Assembly (NCBI RefSeq): GCF_900188295.1
Contig: NZ_FZNM01000005.1
Span: 124,001-188,000 of the forward strand
Length of the DNA: 64,000 bases
Source of the DNA: Paracoccus sediminis
GTDB lineage: Bacteria; Pseudomonadota; Alphaproteobacteria; Rhodobacterales; Rhodobacteraceae
Direction: 5' to 3'
Below the pieces are notes generated by a model, which was not told where the DNA came from, did not search any database, and worked only from the letters and a program-made list of their open reading frames with translations. The position numbers and the translations under genes are program-made. How positions within the stretch are numbered: the first letter of the stretch is position 1; every line of letters starts with the position of its first letter. Of the stretch, positions 43,715 through 53,146 are shown in pieces.

Positions 43715-45667
43715 TCAGATGTTGATCTGTTGCCCCAGTTCGACCACCCGGTTCGACGGCAGGCGATAGAAGTTCGTGGGTTCGGACGCGCTGCGATACA
43801 GGTTCGCATACAGCCGGCCGGCCCAACGCGGCATCAGGTTGGCCTTGCCCGCCCGCAGCACACGGCGGTTCAGGAAATAGCTGGTGTTCATGATGTCCAG
43901 CTTTTGCCCGACCTTGCTGGCGCCGGCCAGGGCCTTGGGCACATTCGGCTGTTCCATGTAGCCGAACCGGCAGATGGTGCGCCAGAAATGCGGCGACAGC
44001 TGTTCGATCTGCAAGCGTTGGTCTTCGGGAACGCGAGGCGTCGTCCAGACCTCGACCTTGACGATGAAGTTGCGTTCATGGAGCACGCGGTTGTGCTTGA
44101 GGTTGTGCATCAGCGCGGCGGGCGACACCATCGGGTCGGCGGTCAGGAACACGGCGGTTCCGGGCACGATGGTCGGGGGCGATTTTTCCAGCTTTCCCAC
44201 CAGCAGATCCAGGGGGATGCTGTCCGCCGACAGCTTGCGCTGAAGGATGATGGTGCCCCGTAGCCAGACCACCATGACGACGATCACAAGGCCCGAGAAC
44301 AGCAGCGGGATATAGCCGCCGTCTACGACCTTGATAAGGTTGGCGGCAAAGAAGATCAGTTCGATCGCCAGGATCGGCAGCATGATCGCCAGAACCCAGA
44401 TCCAGTTCCAGCCCCAGGCCCAGCGGAACACGATGATCGCCAGCAGGGACGTGATGACCATGTCCCCCGTGACCGCGATGCCATAGGCGCTTGCAAGATT
44501 GGCCGACGACCCGAAACCGATCACAAGCGCGCAGACGCCTGTCATCTGGATCATGTTGACCTTAGGCAGATAGACCTGTCCCCGTTGGGTGTTCGACGTG
44601 TGCTGGATTTCCAGACGGGGGAACAGGCCCAGCTGCACCGCCTGCTGGGCCACGGAAAACGCGCCGGAAATCACCGCCTGGCTGGCGATCACCGTGGCCA
44701 GCGTGGCCAGGATCACCAGGGGCAGCCGGAACCAGTCCGGCGCCAGCATGAAAAACGGATTGGACGCGGCCTGGGGGTCGGCCAGCACCAGGGCACCCTG
44801 CCCCAGATAGGACAGCGCCAGCGCCGGCAAGGCGATGGTGGTCCAGGCGATGCGGATCGGACGGCGGCCGAAATGGCCCATGTCGGCATACAGCGCCTCG
44901 GCCCCCGTCACCGCCAGAAACACCGACCCCAGCACCGGCAGCGCGCTGAAGCCGTTGTTTATCAGGAAATTCAAGGCGCGCACGGGGTTGAGTGCCTGGA
45001 GAATGCGCGCATCGTCAAGGATGTGGGATGCCCCAAGCACCCCCATGGTCCCGAACCAGGCCAGCATCACCGGCCCGAAGAACCGCGCCACCGCCTCGGT
45101 CCCGGTCCGTTGCACGGCAAACAGCACCACCACGATCAGCAGCGTCAGGGGCACCACCCAGGCCTCGAACGCGGGGGTCACGAGCTTCAGCCCCTCGACC
45201 GCGGACAGGACGGAAATGGCGGGGGTAATCATCGTGTCGCCGAAAAACAGCGACACGCCCACGATGCCCACCAGATACAGCCACCACGCCCGCCGGCGCA
45301 GCGCGCCCTGGGCCATGGCGACCAGCGACAGGGTTCCGCCTTCGCCATTGTTGTCGGCGCGCAGGATCAGGATGACGTATTTCACCGTGACGATCAGCAT
45401 GACCGTCCAGAACAGCAGCGAGACAATGCCGATCACGGCGGTTTCGGGCAGGCCTTCCTCTTGCGCGTGGACCAGCGATTCGCGCAGCGCGTACAGGGGC
45501 GACGTGCCGATGTCGCCATAGACCACGCCCAGGCAGGCCAGGATCAGCCCCCGGGTCAGCGCCCCGTCCGGCCCGTGGGCACCGGGTTCCGCCGGGGACG
45601 GATCGGAAGGGCTGTTTCGGGATGGATCCGGATTCGGGTCTTGGGACGCGATTTCAGAAATGACCAT
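43715..45667 (-). CDS. kup: Kup-type low-affinity potassium transporter
   Basis: A 650-residue membrane protein. A 37-residue soluble N-terminus precedes LACLGVVYGDIGTSPLYALR, the family signature. About 12 hydrophobic segments follow (for example FFGDTMITPAISVLSAVEGL), then a soluble C-terminal domain of about 190 residues. Kup imports potassium with protons. The length is normal. The gene diverges from the fasciclin gene across 246 bases. No regulatory site was recognised in that gap. Confidence 0.93.
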   Translation of the reverse strand: MVISEIASQDPNPDPSRNSPSDPSPAEPGAHGPDGALTRGLILACLGVVYGDIGTSPLYALRESLVHAQEEGLPETAVIGIVSLLFWTVMLIVTVKYVILILRADNNGEGGTLSLVAMAQGALRRRAWWLYLVGIVGVSLFFGDTMITPAISVLSAVEGLKLVTPAFEAWVVPLTLLIVVVLFAVQRTGTEAVARFFGPVMLAWFGTMGVLGASHILDDARILQALNPVRALNFLINNGFSALPVLGSVFLAVTGAEALYADMGHFGRRPIRIAWTTIALPALALSYLGQGALVLADPQAASNPFFMLAPDWFRLPLVILATLATVIASQAVISGAFSVAQQAVQLGLFPRLEIQHTSNTQRGQVYLPKVNMIQMTGVCALVIGFGSSANLASAYGIAVTGDMVITSLLAIIVFRWAWGWNWIWVLAIMLPILAIELIFFAANLIKVVDGGYIPLLFSGLVIVVMVVWLRGTIILQRKLSADSIPLDLLVGKLEKSPPTIVPGTAVFLTADPMVSPAALMHNLKHNRVLHERNFIVKVEVWTTPRVPEDQRLQIEQLSPHFWRTICRFGYMEQPNVPKALAGASKVGQKLDIMNTSYFLNRRVLRAGKANLMPRWAGRLYANLYRSASEPTNFYRLPSNRVVELGQQINI

Positions 45668-45913
45668 GGCTCACGCACCGCCGACAATTCCAAGCCGCCT
45701 TGGTGGACCTTCTGCGGGCCTTTGGCAAGGCGAAGGACGCAGCGGAACGGGCGAAAGATCCGGGCGGCGCGCCCGGCGGGCAGGACGACCAGATCCGCCC
45801 CGCTGCGGCGGCGGCAAAAAAATCCGGCGCCCGGCTGAAACTTTCGCACCGCCGTCATCGTGCCTTCCTGCGTCCCTCGATCACGAGGAGGCTTTTTGGA
45901 GGAGAAGTGGAAC

Positions 45914-46471
45914 ATGATGACGATCTCCAAGGCGTTGGCCGCCGGATGTCTTGTGCTGGCATCGGTGGGCGCGGGCATGGCGCAGGACAACCCGATGGTG
46001 GGCGGGGCCGCGATGATGGCCGACAGGAACATCGTGGAAAACGCCGCGAATTCGGCCGATCACACCACGCTTGTGGCCGCCGTTCAGGCCGCCGGCCTGG
46101 CCGAGACGCTCCAGGGTGCGGGGCCGTTCACCGTCTTTGCCCCCGTCAACGCCGCGTTCGAGGCGCTGCCGCCCGGCACCGTCGACACGCTGCTGAAGCC
46201 TGAAAACAAGGACATGCTGACCAAGATCCTGACCTGCCATGTGGTTGGCACCAATGCCATGTCGGACGCCATCGCCACCATGATCGCCGACGAGGGCGGA
46301 AGTCATGTGGTCGAGACCCTTGGCGGTTGCAAGCTGACGGCCCAGGCATCCGGCGACACGATCACCCTTACCGACGAGAACGGCACAATGGCGACCGTCA
46401 CCATCGCCGACGTGCGGCAGTCGAACGGCGTGATCCATGTCATCGACAAGGTGCTGCTGCCGAAAAGCTGA
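45914..46471 (+). CDS. Secreted fasciclin-domain protein
   Basis: A 185-residue protein with a signal peptide ending at about residue 24 (LASVGAGMAQD). A single FAS1 domain contains the two conserved boxes FTVFAPVNAAFEALP and the C-terminal NGVIHVIDKVLLPK. FAS1 proteins mediate adhesion or matrix binding. It has a strong ribosome-binding site (GGAGGAG). The ATG at 45914 is chosen because the signal peptide starts there. It is monocistronic, with a strong terminator after it. Confidence 0.9.
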   Translation: MMTISKALAAGCLVLASVGAGMAQDNPMVGGAAMMADRNIVENAANSADHTTLVAAVQAAGLAETLQGAGPFTVFAPVNAAFEALPPGTVDTLLKPENKDMLTKILTCHVVGTNAMSDAIATMIADEGGSHVVETLGGCKLTAQASGDTITLTDENGTMATVTIADVRQSNGVIHVIDKVLLPKS

Positions 46472-46500
46472 TTTCGGCGATCCCTAACGGCGACAGGACG

Positions 46501-46536
46501 GCGATCCGGGCCACTGGCCTGGATCGCTTTTTGTTT
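46501..46536 (+). terminator. Rho-independent terminator of the fasciclin gene
   Basis: GCGATCC (46501-46507) pairs with GGATCGC (46521-46527); the inner arms GGCC/GGCC extend the stem to about 12 pairs around a three-base loop. TTTTTGTTT follows. Confidence 0.9.
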
Positions 46537-46553
46537 GTCTGGGCGGCTTTCCC

Positions 46554-46597
46554 TTGCGAAGCACGGAATACCATCCATATAACATCCTTGTGGATGG
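46554..46597 (+). promoter_or_regulatory. Promoter and inverted-repeat operator of the RHH regulator gene
   Basis: TTGCGA (46554-46559) and TATAAC (46578-46583) are spaced 18 bases. CCATCCA (46571-46577) and TGGATGG (46591-46597) form a perfect seven-base inverted repeat that abuts the -10 box and reaches the ribosome-binding site. This layout suits self-repression by the RHH protein made from 46607. Confidence 0.6.
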
Positions 46598-46606
46598 AGA
46601 AACATT

Positions 46607-47023
46607 ATGGCCGAACTGCGGACGCTGCGCGACAAGATGCCCGATACCGAAAAGATCACCATCAATCTGGGCTATGTCGATCTGGGCCGGATCGATCTTC
46701 TGGTGCAGGAAGGTTTCTATTCCAACCGCAGCGACTTCATCCGCACCGCGATCCGCAACGGGCTGGACAGCCATCGCGACGCCGTGGCCCGGTCGATCGA
46801 ACGGCACACCATGGATCTGGGCCTGCGGGACTATAGCCGCGCCGAGCTTGAGAGGGTGCGGGACGCGGGCGAGGTTCTGCACGTCAAGGTCGTGGGCCTT
46901 GCGCGTCTGGCCCCCGACATCACGCCGGATCTTGCACGGGCCACCATCGCCTCGATGACGGTACTGGGCGGCCTGCAAGCCGCCCCCGAGGTCAGGAAAG
47001 CCCTGGCGGACCGTATTCTTTAA
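46607..47023 (+). CDS. Ribbon-helix-helix (CopG-type) transcriptional regulator
   Basis: A 138-residue protein with an RHH DNA-binding core: KITINLGYVDLGRIDLLVQE supplies the strand and first helix, FYSNRSDFIRTAIRNGL the second. The C-terminal 80 residues are unassigned. It lies 21 bases before an esterase gene in the same orientation, and its promoter carries an inverted repeat at the position expected for autoregulation. It probably controls the esterase as well. No toxin-like partner is present. Confidence 0.82.
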   Translation: MAELRTLRDKMPDTEKITINLGYVDLGRIDLLVQEGFYSNRSDFIRTAIRNGLDSHRDAVARSIERHTMDLGLRDYSRAELERVRDAGEVLHVKVVGLARLAPDITPDLARATIASMTVLGGLQAAPEVRKALADRIL

Positions 47024-47044
47024 CCACTTTCAAAGGACGATAGC

Positions 47045-48091
47045 ATGAAGACCCTTGACGTCGGCGCCCTGCGCCAGGCGATGGAAAACCTGCGTTTCGA
47101 CGGCGCGAACGATCTGGTGCAGCGGACCTTGGCGCGGCACGGGCTGGCCGTTCCGGACCAGATCCTGCCCGGCGCGGCCTTCCAGCCGCCCTTCACGGCG
47201 CCGGTGCCGGGCTTGGCCACTGATCCGGTGCCGTCCGGCGCCAGTTTCCAGGCCGACCGCTTTGCCTGCGCGGCGGGGGGGCGGGAATACCTGACCTATG
47301 TCCCGGCCTCGGTCCGCGATGGCGTCCAGGGCATGGTGGTGATGCTGCACGGCTGCACCCAGACCCATGCCGATTTCGCGCGCGGCACGGGCATGAACGC
47401 TTTGGCCGAGAAACATCGCCTGATCGTCGTCTATCCTCAGCAGGCGCGGGGCGACAACGCGCAGTCGTGCTGGAACTGGTTCAGCATCGGCGATCAGCGC
47501 CGGGGCCGGGGCGAACCCGAGATCATCGCCCAGATGGCGCTTGCGGTGGCGGGCCGCCACGCGGTGCCGCAGGATCGGATCTTTGTCGCGGGCCTGTCGG
47601 CCGGGGCGGCGATGGCGGTCATCCTGGGCCAGACTCATCCCGATGTCTTCGCCGCCGTCGGCGCCCATTCCGGGTTGCCTTTCGGAATCGCAAGGGACGT
47701 GCCTTCGGCCTTTGCGGCGATGAACGGCGCCGGCGCCGCCGACGGTCCACGGCGCCCCGACGCAAAGCCCACCCCGACCATCGTCTTTCACGGCAGCACG
47801 GACACAACCGTCCATCCCCGCAACAGCGACCGGATCGCCGCCGACATCCTGGCGGCAGGGCCGGACCAGACTGTCATCGACCGCCGGACCGGCAAGACCG
47901 GAACGCGCCCTTACCGATGCGACACCGCCGCCATGCCGGATGGCCGCATCCTGTCGGAACACTGGCTGATCGAGGGGCTGGGTCACGCCTGGTCCGGCGG
48001 CCAACCGGGCGGCAGCTATGCCGATCCCGCCGGCCCTGACGCAAGCGCGGAAATGCTGCGATTCTTTTTGTCCCAGCCGCGCGACGCCTGA
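47045..48091 (+). CDS. PHB-depolymerase-family esterase
   Basis: A 348-residue alpha/beta hydrolase of the extracellular PHB depolymerase/feruloyl esterase (LpqC-like) family. The oxyanion region is VVMLHGCTQTHADFA, the nucleophile elbow VAGLSAGAAMAV, and the catalytic histidine lies in GLGHAWSGGQPGGSY. No signal peptide is seen, so cytoplasmic or unusually exported. It is coupled to the RHH regulator. The substrate may be short-chain polyester oligomers or other esters. Confidence 0.87.
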   Translation: MKTLDVGALRQAMENLRFDGANDLVQRTLARHGLAVPDQILPGAAFQPPFTAPVPGLATDPVPSGASFQADRFACAAGGREYLTYVPASVRDGVQGMVVMLHGCTQTHADFARGTGMNALAEKHRLIVVYPQQARGDNAQSCWNWFSIGDQRRGRGEPEIIAQMALAVAGRHAVPQDRIFVAGLSAGAAMAVILGQTHPDVFAAVGAHSGLPFGIARDVPSAFAAMNGAGAADGPRRPDAKPTPTIVFHGSTDTTVHPRNSDRIAADILAAGPDQTVIDRRTGKTGTRPYRCDTAAMPDGRILSEHWLIEGLGHAWSGGQPGGSYADPAGPDASAEMLRFFLSQPRDA

Positions 48092-48099
48092 TGATGCGG

Positions 48100-48121
48100 G
48101 GCGGCGGTTCAGGCCGCCGCC
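48100..48121. terminator. Bidirectional hairpin between convergent genes
   Basis: GGCGGCGG (48100-48107) and CCGCCGCC (48114-48121) form an eight-base-pair stem with a six-base loop between the esterase stop and the convergent flavoprotein stop. There is no strong T-run, so efficiency is uncertain. Confidence 0.5.
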
Positions 48122-49045
48122 TTACAGGCTGTCGGCCAGGCTGCGGCGTTCGGACAGCCGGATCAGGTTATGGACATGGGTGGCCGCGATTTCTCCCTGT
48201 GCCATGGCGACGGCGATCTGGTTCAGGCCGGTGACGACATCGCCGATGGCAAAGACCCGGTCGACCGATGTCTGCATGTGCGGATCGGTGGTGATGCGCC
48301 CGTCCTCGGCCAGATCGACGCCAAGGCCGCGGGCCAGGGCGTTCTGCGGATCGATGCCCAGACCCGAATAGACCGCCGCAAAGCGCCGCCAGCCGTCATC
48401 CACCCGGACGCCCACGCCGTCCGCGGCAAAATCCCAGGCCGTCACCCTGTCCGCTAGGATGCGCACCCCGGCATCGTCCAGCCTGGCCTGGATCGAGGCC
48501 TTGACGTCCAGCGGATCGCCCAGCGTCAACAGCGTGACGTCGGGGGTGTAATGGGACATGAACAGCGCCTCTCCGGCGGTGCAGTCCTTGGCGCCGATGA
48601 TGGCGACAGGCTTGTCGATCAGCTCATAGGCGTCGCAGACCGGGCATTGCCGGATCAGCCCCTCGCGGATATGGCGGACGGGATCATCGACGGGCGGCAT
48701 CCGGTCGCGCGATCCGGTGGCAAGGATGACGTGATCCGCCGCAAGCGTCCGGCCCGCCGCGATCCCGAAGGCCCCGTCCGGCAGGCGGTCGATCGCCGTC
48801 GCCTGTGCGGCAAGCGTCAGAACACCGAACCTGTCGGTTTGCTCGCGCATCCGCACCAGAAGATCCTCGCCCCGGATGCCGTCAGGATAACCCGGATGGT
48901 TGTGGGACCGGGGGATCAGCGCCGCCCGGCTGTCGCCGCCGTCGATCAGCACGACCCGCCGACGAAACCGCGCCAGATAGATCGCGGCCGTCATGCCCGC
49001 AGGTCCGCCGCCGATGATGGCGCAGTCAAACAAAGTGTCGGTCAT
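48122..49045 (-). CDS. Thioredoxin-reductase-like FAD/NAD(P) oxidoreductase
   Basis: A 307-residue pyridine nucleotide-disulfide oxidoreductase. The FAD motif is [18 protein letters not shown], the redox-active pair is in [12 protein letters not shown], and the terminal FAD contact is [20 protein letters not shown]. It resembles TrxB-like proteins that lack a thioredoxin partner gene nearby. The start at 49045 has a good GAGGA site; an upstream ATG at 49075 overlaps the previous stop (TGATG) and could be used through coupling. It is expressed with the flavoprotein at 49075-50655. Substrate unknown. Confidence 0.85.
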   Translation of the reverse strand: MTDTLFDCAIIGGGPAGMTAAIYLARFRRRVVLIDGGDSRAALIPRSHNHPGYPDGIRGEDLLVRMREQTDRFGVLTLAAQATAIDRLPDGAFGIAAGRTLAADHVILATGSRDRMPPVDDPVRHIREGLIRQCPVCDAYELIDKPVAIIGAKDCTAGEALFMSHYTPDVTLLTLGDPLDVKASIQARLDDAGVRILADRVTAWDFAADGVGVRVDDGWRRFAAVYSGLGIDPQNALARGLGVDLAEDGRITTDPHMQTSVDRVFAIGDVVTGLNQIAVAMAQGEIAATHVHNLIRLSERRSLADSL

Positions 49046-49074
49046 CGCATCCTCATGCCCGATCGGTGCGCGCA

Positions 49075-50655
49075 TCAGGATACCAGCCGCCTGCGCCGCC
49101 CCGTGGCAACCCCGTTGGCGATCGCCTCGGCAATGTCGGCGCAGGCGGTGATGCCCTGCACGAAAGGCCGGTCGTGCATCAGATAGGGGATCGATCCCAG
49201 GAAAACCCGCCCGGCGAAATCGTCGGGTCCGATCAGGCTGTAATCCCCCGCGACCTCGGGAATGTCCTGTCCCGCCGCCAGCAAGGCGCCGCGCAGGGTG
49301 GGAAAGGGCAGATCCTTGCTGGACAGGGGCTTTTGGCCGCGCGCATCGATGAAGACCTCAAAGACATGGGCCGCATCGCCGGTGCGGATCGCGGTCTGCG
49401 AACCATTGCGCGCAAGATCGTAATTGTCGCCAAGCGCCAGGACGGACAGGATGCCCGCGTCCCGCAGGGCCAGCAGGCGGCGGATCGATTCAGAGGGCAC
49501 GGCGGCATAATTGTCCACAAAGACCTTTTTCAGACCCGCGTCGAACCGTTCCCGGTCAGCGTCGGACAGTTCGGGCACGATATCCTCGACCTTTTCGTGC
49601 ATCCGCAGCAGGGCATAGCGCCACCCCACCGTGATGCGGTTGGCCTTGTTGTGTTCGACCTCGTGCAGGTTGCTGCGCGCCCAGCGGAAGGGATCGGCGG
49701 CCTCGCGCGCGGCGAAATAGGCAGGGGCAAAGCTGTCGGCGTCCAGTCCGCCCAGACCGATGCGCAGCGCGAAGGCCGGATCGGCCTGCATGATCTCGGC
49801 CCGCAGCAGGTCGAAGATCGCGTCAAGCGGCTGCGCTTGCGCCACGCAGGACGCCACGGCGGCATCGGTCATCACCGTCAGCGGCTCATAGGGAATCGGG
49901 CAATAGAAATCCGCCTCGGGCAGGATGCCCGACCGCGACATCAGCGTGATCTTCAGATCCGTGCCATTGTGATCGAAACGCAGCTCGTCGCCCTTGCGGC
50001 GGAACCGGCCATGCTGGTTGGCCACGGCCATCGCCGCGTCGATGGAACTGAGCGAGGTTCCCATGATCCCCACCGAAACCGCGGGGATCCGCGCTTCGAT
50101 CAGACCGGACCAGGGGCTTGGGAAATAGGTGCGGGTCGCCTCGTCCTCGTCGGGGAAATCGTGGCCGGTGGCCAGGATCACGCGGTCGAAAGGGCCTTCG
50201 ACCTGCCCGTCGGCGATATGCAGGCGCAGCCCGCCGGGACCGGGGGCGATGTCCACGATCTCGGTCGTTTCGCGGATGACGATCCGGTGGCCGGCGGTTT
50301 CGGCGGCGGCGACCAGCGACAAAAGCTGGTCGCGGTAATATTCCCCCAGCAGCAGGCGGGGGGTGAACTGGCGGTCGTCCAGATCCTCGGGGTCCAGACC
50401 ATAGGATTGCAGCCGCGTGACCGGCTGATCCTCGAGCCAGTCCAGATAGGTGGTGACGACCGGCGGAATCTCGATGCTGGCGATGTTGGCCAGCATGGAC
50501 TTGCTGGCGGTTTCCGGCGAATAGGGCATTCCGATCCCGGCCCGGTCGCCCTTTTCGAACAGCGTCACCTCCAACGGTTCACCCTTCGTTAGAAGCTGTT
50601 GAAAGGAATAGATGCCGGTCGGGCCGGTGCCGACGATCGCAATGCGCTTGTTCAT
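49075..50655 (-). CDS. FAD/NAD(P)-binding protein (unknown substrate)
   Basis: A 526-residue flavoprotein of the FAD-NAD(P)-binding family. It starts [20 protein letters not shown] with the dinucleotide motif, continues with [20 protein letters not shown] and has a second NAD(P) segment ([19 protein letters not shown]). The family includes poorly characterised oxidoreductases and some N-hydroxylating monooxygenase relatives. Its stop overlaps an ATG of the thioredoxin-reductase-like gene, so the two flavoproteins may pass electrons to each other. Function not known. Confidence 0.78.
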   Translation of the reverse strand: MNKRIAIVGTGPTGIYSFQQLLTKGEPLEVTLFEKGDRAGIGMPYSPETASKSMLANIASIEIPPVVTTYLDWLEDQPVTRLQSYGLDPEDLDDRQFTPRLLLGEYYRDQLLSLVAAAETAGHRIVIRETTEIVDIAPGPGGLRLHIADGQVEGPFDRVILATGHDFPDEDEATRTYFPSPWSGLIEARIPAVSVGIMGTSLSSIDAAMAVANQHGRFRRKGDELRFDHNGTDLKITLMSRSGILPEADFYCPIPYEPLTVMTDAAVASCVAQAQPLDAIFDLLRAEIMQADPAFALRIGLGGLDADSFAPAYFAAREAADPFRWARSNLHEVEHNKANRITVGWRYALLRMHEKVEDIVPELSDADRERFDAGLKKVFVDNYAAVPSESIRRLLALRDAGILSVLALGDNYDLARNGSQTAIRTGDAAHVFEVFIDARGQKPLSSKDLPFPTLRGALLAAGQDIPEVAGDYSLIGPDDFAGRVFLGSIPYLMHDRPFVQGITACADIAEAIANGVATGRRRRLVS

Positions 50656-50728
50656 GATGGTTCCATGCCGATATGCGCAGAAACGCAGGCCGTGACCGCC
50701 GGTTCCGGGACGGGCCGACACGATGCCG

Positions 50729-51829
50729 TCACTGTTTTCCGAACGCCTTAAGGTCGTCGTCGGGCGCCGCGTCCCCCTCTGCCGCCCCAGCATCGCCGGG
50801 CCGGGCGCCAAAGCGCGCCGCCACGTCGGGCGCATAGCGCAACAGGTCGGACCGCAGCCGCAGCAGGGCCAGATCCTTGGTCTTCGCCTCCAGCATCACG
50901 TCGAAGTCCAGGCCGGCCACGTCGCGCATGAAGGTCGCGAATTCGAAGGGATTGACGAAATCCGCATGTCCCGTCCAGACCGGCGGCAGCAGCACCGTCT
51001 TGACGCGCGACGCGGCCTTGACCACGCCCCTGGCGGGGGTGCCCGCGCCGTCCTTGTCCGCGACCTTGCGCTTGATTTCCCGCATCTCGGTCCGGGGGGA
51101 CGAAAAGTGGATCTTGGGCCGCACCCCTTGCGGCCAGGACTCCACAAAGCGTTCGACCGTGGGGCGCAAGGCCAGCCCTTCGGGGTTCAGGCACCAGAAA
51201 TGCTGGTAATCGAAGATCAGCGGCACCCCGCAACGGTCGTGGATCCACAGGACATCGGCGGCGGAAAAGCGGATATCGTCGTTTTCCAGAACCAGACGGC
51301 GCCGCACAGGTTCAGGGCACTGGTTGTAGCCGTCGATCCAGCGGGCGCGGCTTGCTTCTCGGTCGTCATAAACGCCGCCGACATGCGTGACCAGCACAGC
51401 TTCGGGCCCCATGCCCATGCGATCCAGCATCTCTGCCTGGGACGCCAGATCCCAGATGCTTTTCGCGGTCAGCGCGGGATCGGGGCTGTTCAGCAGCACG
51501 AATTGCGACGGATGAAACGACAGCCGCATGTCCAGGCCGCGTGCCTTGGCCCCAAGCGCGGCAAGGTCCGCGTCGCTCTCGGCCACCATGCCGTGAAACT
51601 GGGGCATGTCGGGATGGGTGGCATAGGGGGCCAGATCCGACGACATGCGATACATGTCCACGCCGATCCGGACCAGATAATCCAGGATCGCGTCCACATG
51701 TTCCAGCGAGGTCTTCAGATGCGGGCTCTGCTGCCAGCGGCGGGTGTCATTGCTTTTCAGATCCGGGCGCCCCATCACCTTGACGGGAAAGCCGAGGCGC
51801 AGCGGGCGCGGGTGCGTGGCAGCGGTCAT
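50729..51829 (-). CDS. uvsE: UV damage endonuclease (UvsE/UvdE family)
   Basis: A 366-residue TIM-barrel DNA repair enzyme. It starts RLGFPVKVMGRPDLKSND. Metal-binding segments are LSFHPSQFVLLNS, THVGGVYDDRE, LVLENDD, FDYQHFWCLNP and KIHFSSPRTE, matching UvdE. It nicks DNA 5' to pyrimidine dimers and abasic sites. A basic C-terminal extension of about 60 residues is present. The ATG at 51829 lies at the end of a broken upstream gene remnant. Confidence 0.88.
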   Translation of the reverse strand: MTAATHPRPLRLGFPVKVMGRPDLKSNDTRRWQQSPHLKTSLEHVDAILDYLVRIGVDMYRMSSDLAPYATHPDMPQFHGMVAESDADLAALGAKARGLDMRLSFHPSQFVLLNSPDPALTAKSIWDLASQAEMLDRMGMGPEAVLVTHVGGVYDDREASRARWIDGYNQCPEPVRRRLVLENDDIRFSAADVLWIHDRCGVPLIFDYQHFWCLNPEGLALRPTVERFVESWPQGVRPKIHFSSPRTEMREIKRKVADKDGAGTPARGVVKAASRVKTVLLPPVWTGHADFVNPFEFATFMRDVAGLDFDVMLEAKTKDLALLRLRSDLLRYAPDVAARFGARPGDAGAAEGDAAPDDDLKAFGKQ

Positions 51830-51831
51830 GG

Positions 51832-52138
51832 GGGCAAGGTCTCCTCGGGAAAGCCGATGCGGGCGGCAAAGCCGTTCCAGTGATCCGGCCGCAGCGCGCC
51901 CCGGCGGCCTGCGCACGGCCGCTGGTATATTCCGCGCCCGCGCCGGGGGGCGGTGTCCGGCCAGATAGGCGATCAGGTCGGCCCCGGTCGCGGTGGGCGC
52001 GGCGAAATGGATCCAGCCGGGCCGATCGCCGGTGTTCACGGCCAGCACGATCTTGTTTTTGAACCGCCTGCGCCGGGCCTGGGCGATCAACGGATGGATC
52101 TGGCAGGGCGACGAAAACCGGATCAGCGCCGCGCCGTC
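51832..52138 (-). pseudogene. Remnant of a DHHA1-domain-like gene
   Basis: Translation shows a degraded C-terminal domain in three successive frames: FSSPCQIHPLIAQARR and VLAVNTGDRPGWIHFAA first, then GAGAEYTSGRAQAAG, then LRPDHWNGFAARIGFPEETL. The pattern resembles the DHHA1 domain of DHH phosphoesterases (recognised from memory, not searched). It has no start codon, begins right after the SHOCT gene stop and runs to the uvsE start. N-terminal loss plus two frameshifts mark it as dead. Confidence 0.55.
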
Positions 52139-52849
52139 TCAAAGCCGTTTCAACATATCGGCCTTTTTCGCGTCGAATTCCGCCTGGGTCAGGATGCCCC
52201 GCGACAGCATGTCGTGCAGCCGTTCGATGGTGGCGGGGATCGTCCCATCCTGCGATTGCGGATCGCGTGGCGGGGGATCAGCCTGCCGGCGTTCGGCATC
52301 GTTCAGGTCCACCCGCGCCAGGCTTGCCAGCGATACCGGCCCGTGCTGGCTGGCAAAATGCACCAAGCGGCCGCCGTCCTGCCGCTGGGACGCGCCGCCG
52401 ATCCGATGGTCCCCGGTGTCATAAACCGTCAACTGGCCGTCCTGCCGCACGGCCAGACGGCGCGTTTCAGCAAAGACGGCGTAATCCATGCCGTTCTGCG
52501 ATCCGCTGGACGACGGCACGCCCAGTTCCTGCGGCCATGCCGACGCACCGGAACCATCGTCCGCATCGGACGAACGGCGGGCCTGCGCCGCCGTCTGCGC
52601 CAGTCCCGTAAGATCCCGGATCAATCCGTCCACGCGGGCTTTCAACGCGGTGTCGAACATCGCGCCGATCATCAGCATTCCGCCGCCCGACCATTGCCCC
52701 ATGCCGCCGAATTCCGGATGGTCGAACTGCGCCTGCCTGCCGTGGCCGGCCATCAGCGATGCCAGCATCGTTCGGGCCGCCCCAGGGGTGAAGCCGTGCT
52801 TGCGGGCTATGTCCTCAAGCCCGGCGGGCGTGTCGTTGTCAGGCTGCAT
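52139..52849 (-). CDS. SHOCT-domain protein of unknown function
   Basis: A 236-residue soluble protein. The last 35 residues are a SHOCT motif (TIERLHDMLSRGILTQAEFD, then AKKADMLKRL), a short C-terminal domain thought to mediate oligomerisation or nucleic-acid contact. The first 60 residues include a helix-turn-helix-like stretch (GLEDIARKHGFTPGAARTM). A glycine-rich segment (GGMGQWSGGGMLMIGAMF) follows. The ATG at 52849 is chosen; the frame continues upstream without homology. The role is unknown. Confidence 0.7.
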   Translation of the reverse strand: MQPDNDTPAGLEDIARKHGFTPGAARTMLASLMAGHGRQAQFDHPEFGGMGQWSGGGMLMIGAMFDTALKARVDGLIRDLTGLAQTAAQARRSSDADDGSGASAWPQELGVPSSSGSQNGMDYAVFAETRRLAVRQDGQLTVYDTGDHRIGGASQRQDGGRLVHFASQHGPVSLASLARVDLNDAERRQADPPPRDPQSQDGTIPATIERLHDMLSRGILTQAEFDAKKADMLKRL

Positions 52850-53044
52850 CTCGACCTCATCGAATCCGATCCCGGCGGCATGTGCCGTGGTTCCCCTATC
52901 AAGACCAAGGCCCCTTGGCCGGTTCCCCGGATCCGGCGTGAAGCACACGTCGTTTCCCGGACGGTGCGGGGATGCTGCGGCCATCCATCGGGCGTTCCGC
53001 CGCGGCAATTCCAGGCGGCTGTTCCCCGGTTCCGGCGGCGGGTC

Positions 53045-53143
53045 TTACAGCCCGCCGAAATGGAAGGCCTTGGTTTCCAGGTATTCCTCGATCCCGTCCT
53101 GCGCGCCTTCGCGGCCCACCCCCGAGGCCTTGACGCCGACCGA
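53045..53143 (-). pseudogene. C-terminal remnant of an aldehyde dehydrogenase
   Basis: About 32 codons encode the typical end of a GabD-type aldehyde dehydrogenase: GVKASGVGREGAQDGIEEYL followed by ETKAFHFGGL and a stop. The body of the gene is missing; within a few bases the sequence changes to the tail of an oppositely oriented oxidase gene. It is not derived from the ALDH at 9952-11457, whose ending is different. Confidence 0.7.
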
Positions 53144-53146
53144 GAG

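Noticed and set aside
45744..45770. GGAAC upstream of the fasciclin gene as a stress promoter
   Set aside because: No CGTT-like box lies at the right distance, and the site is about 165 bases from the start codon.
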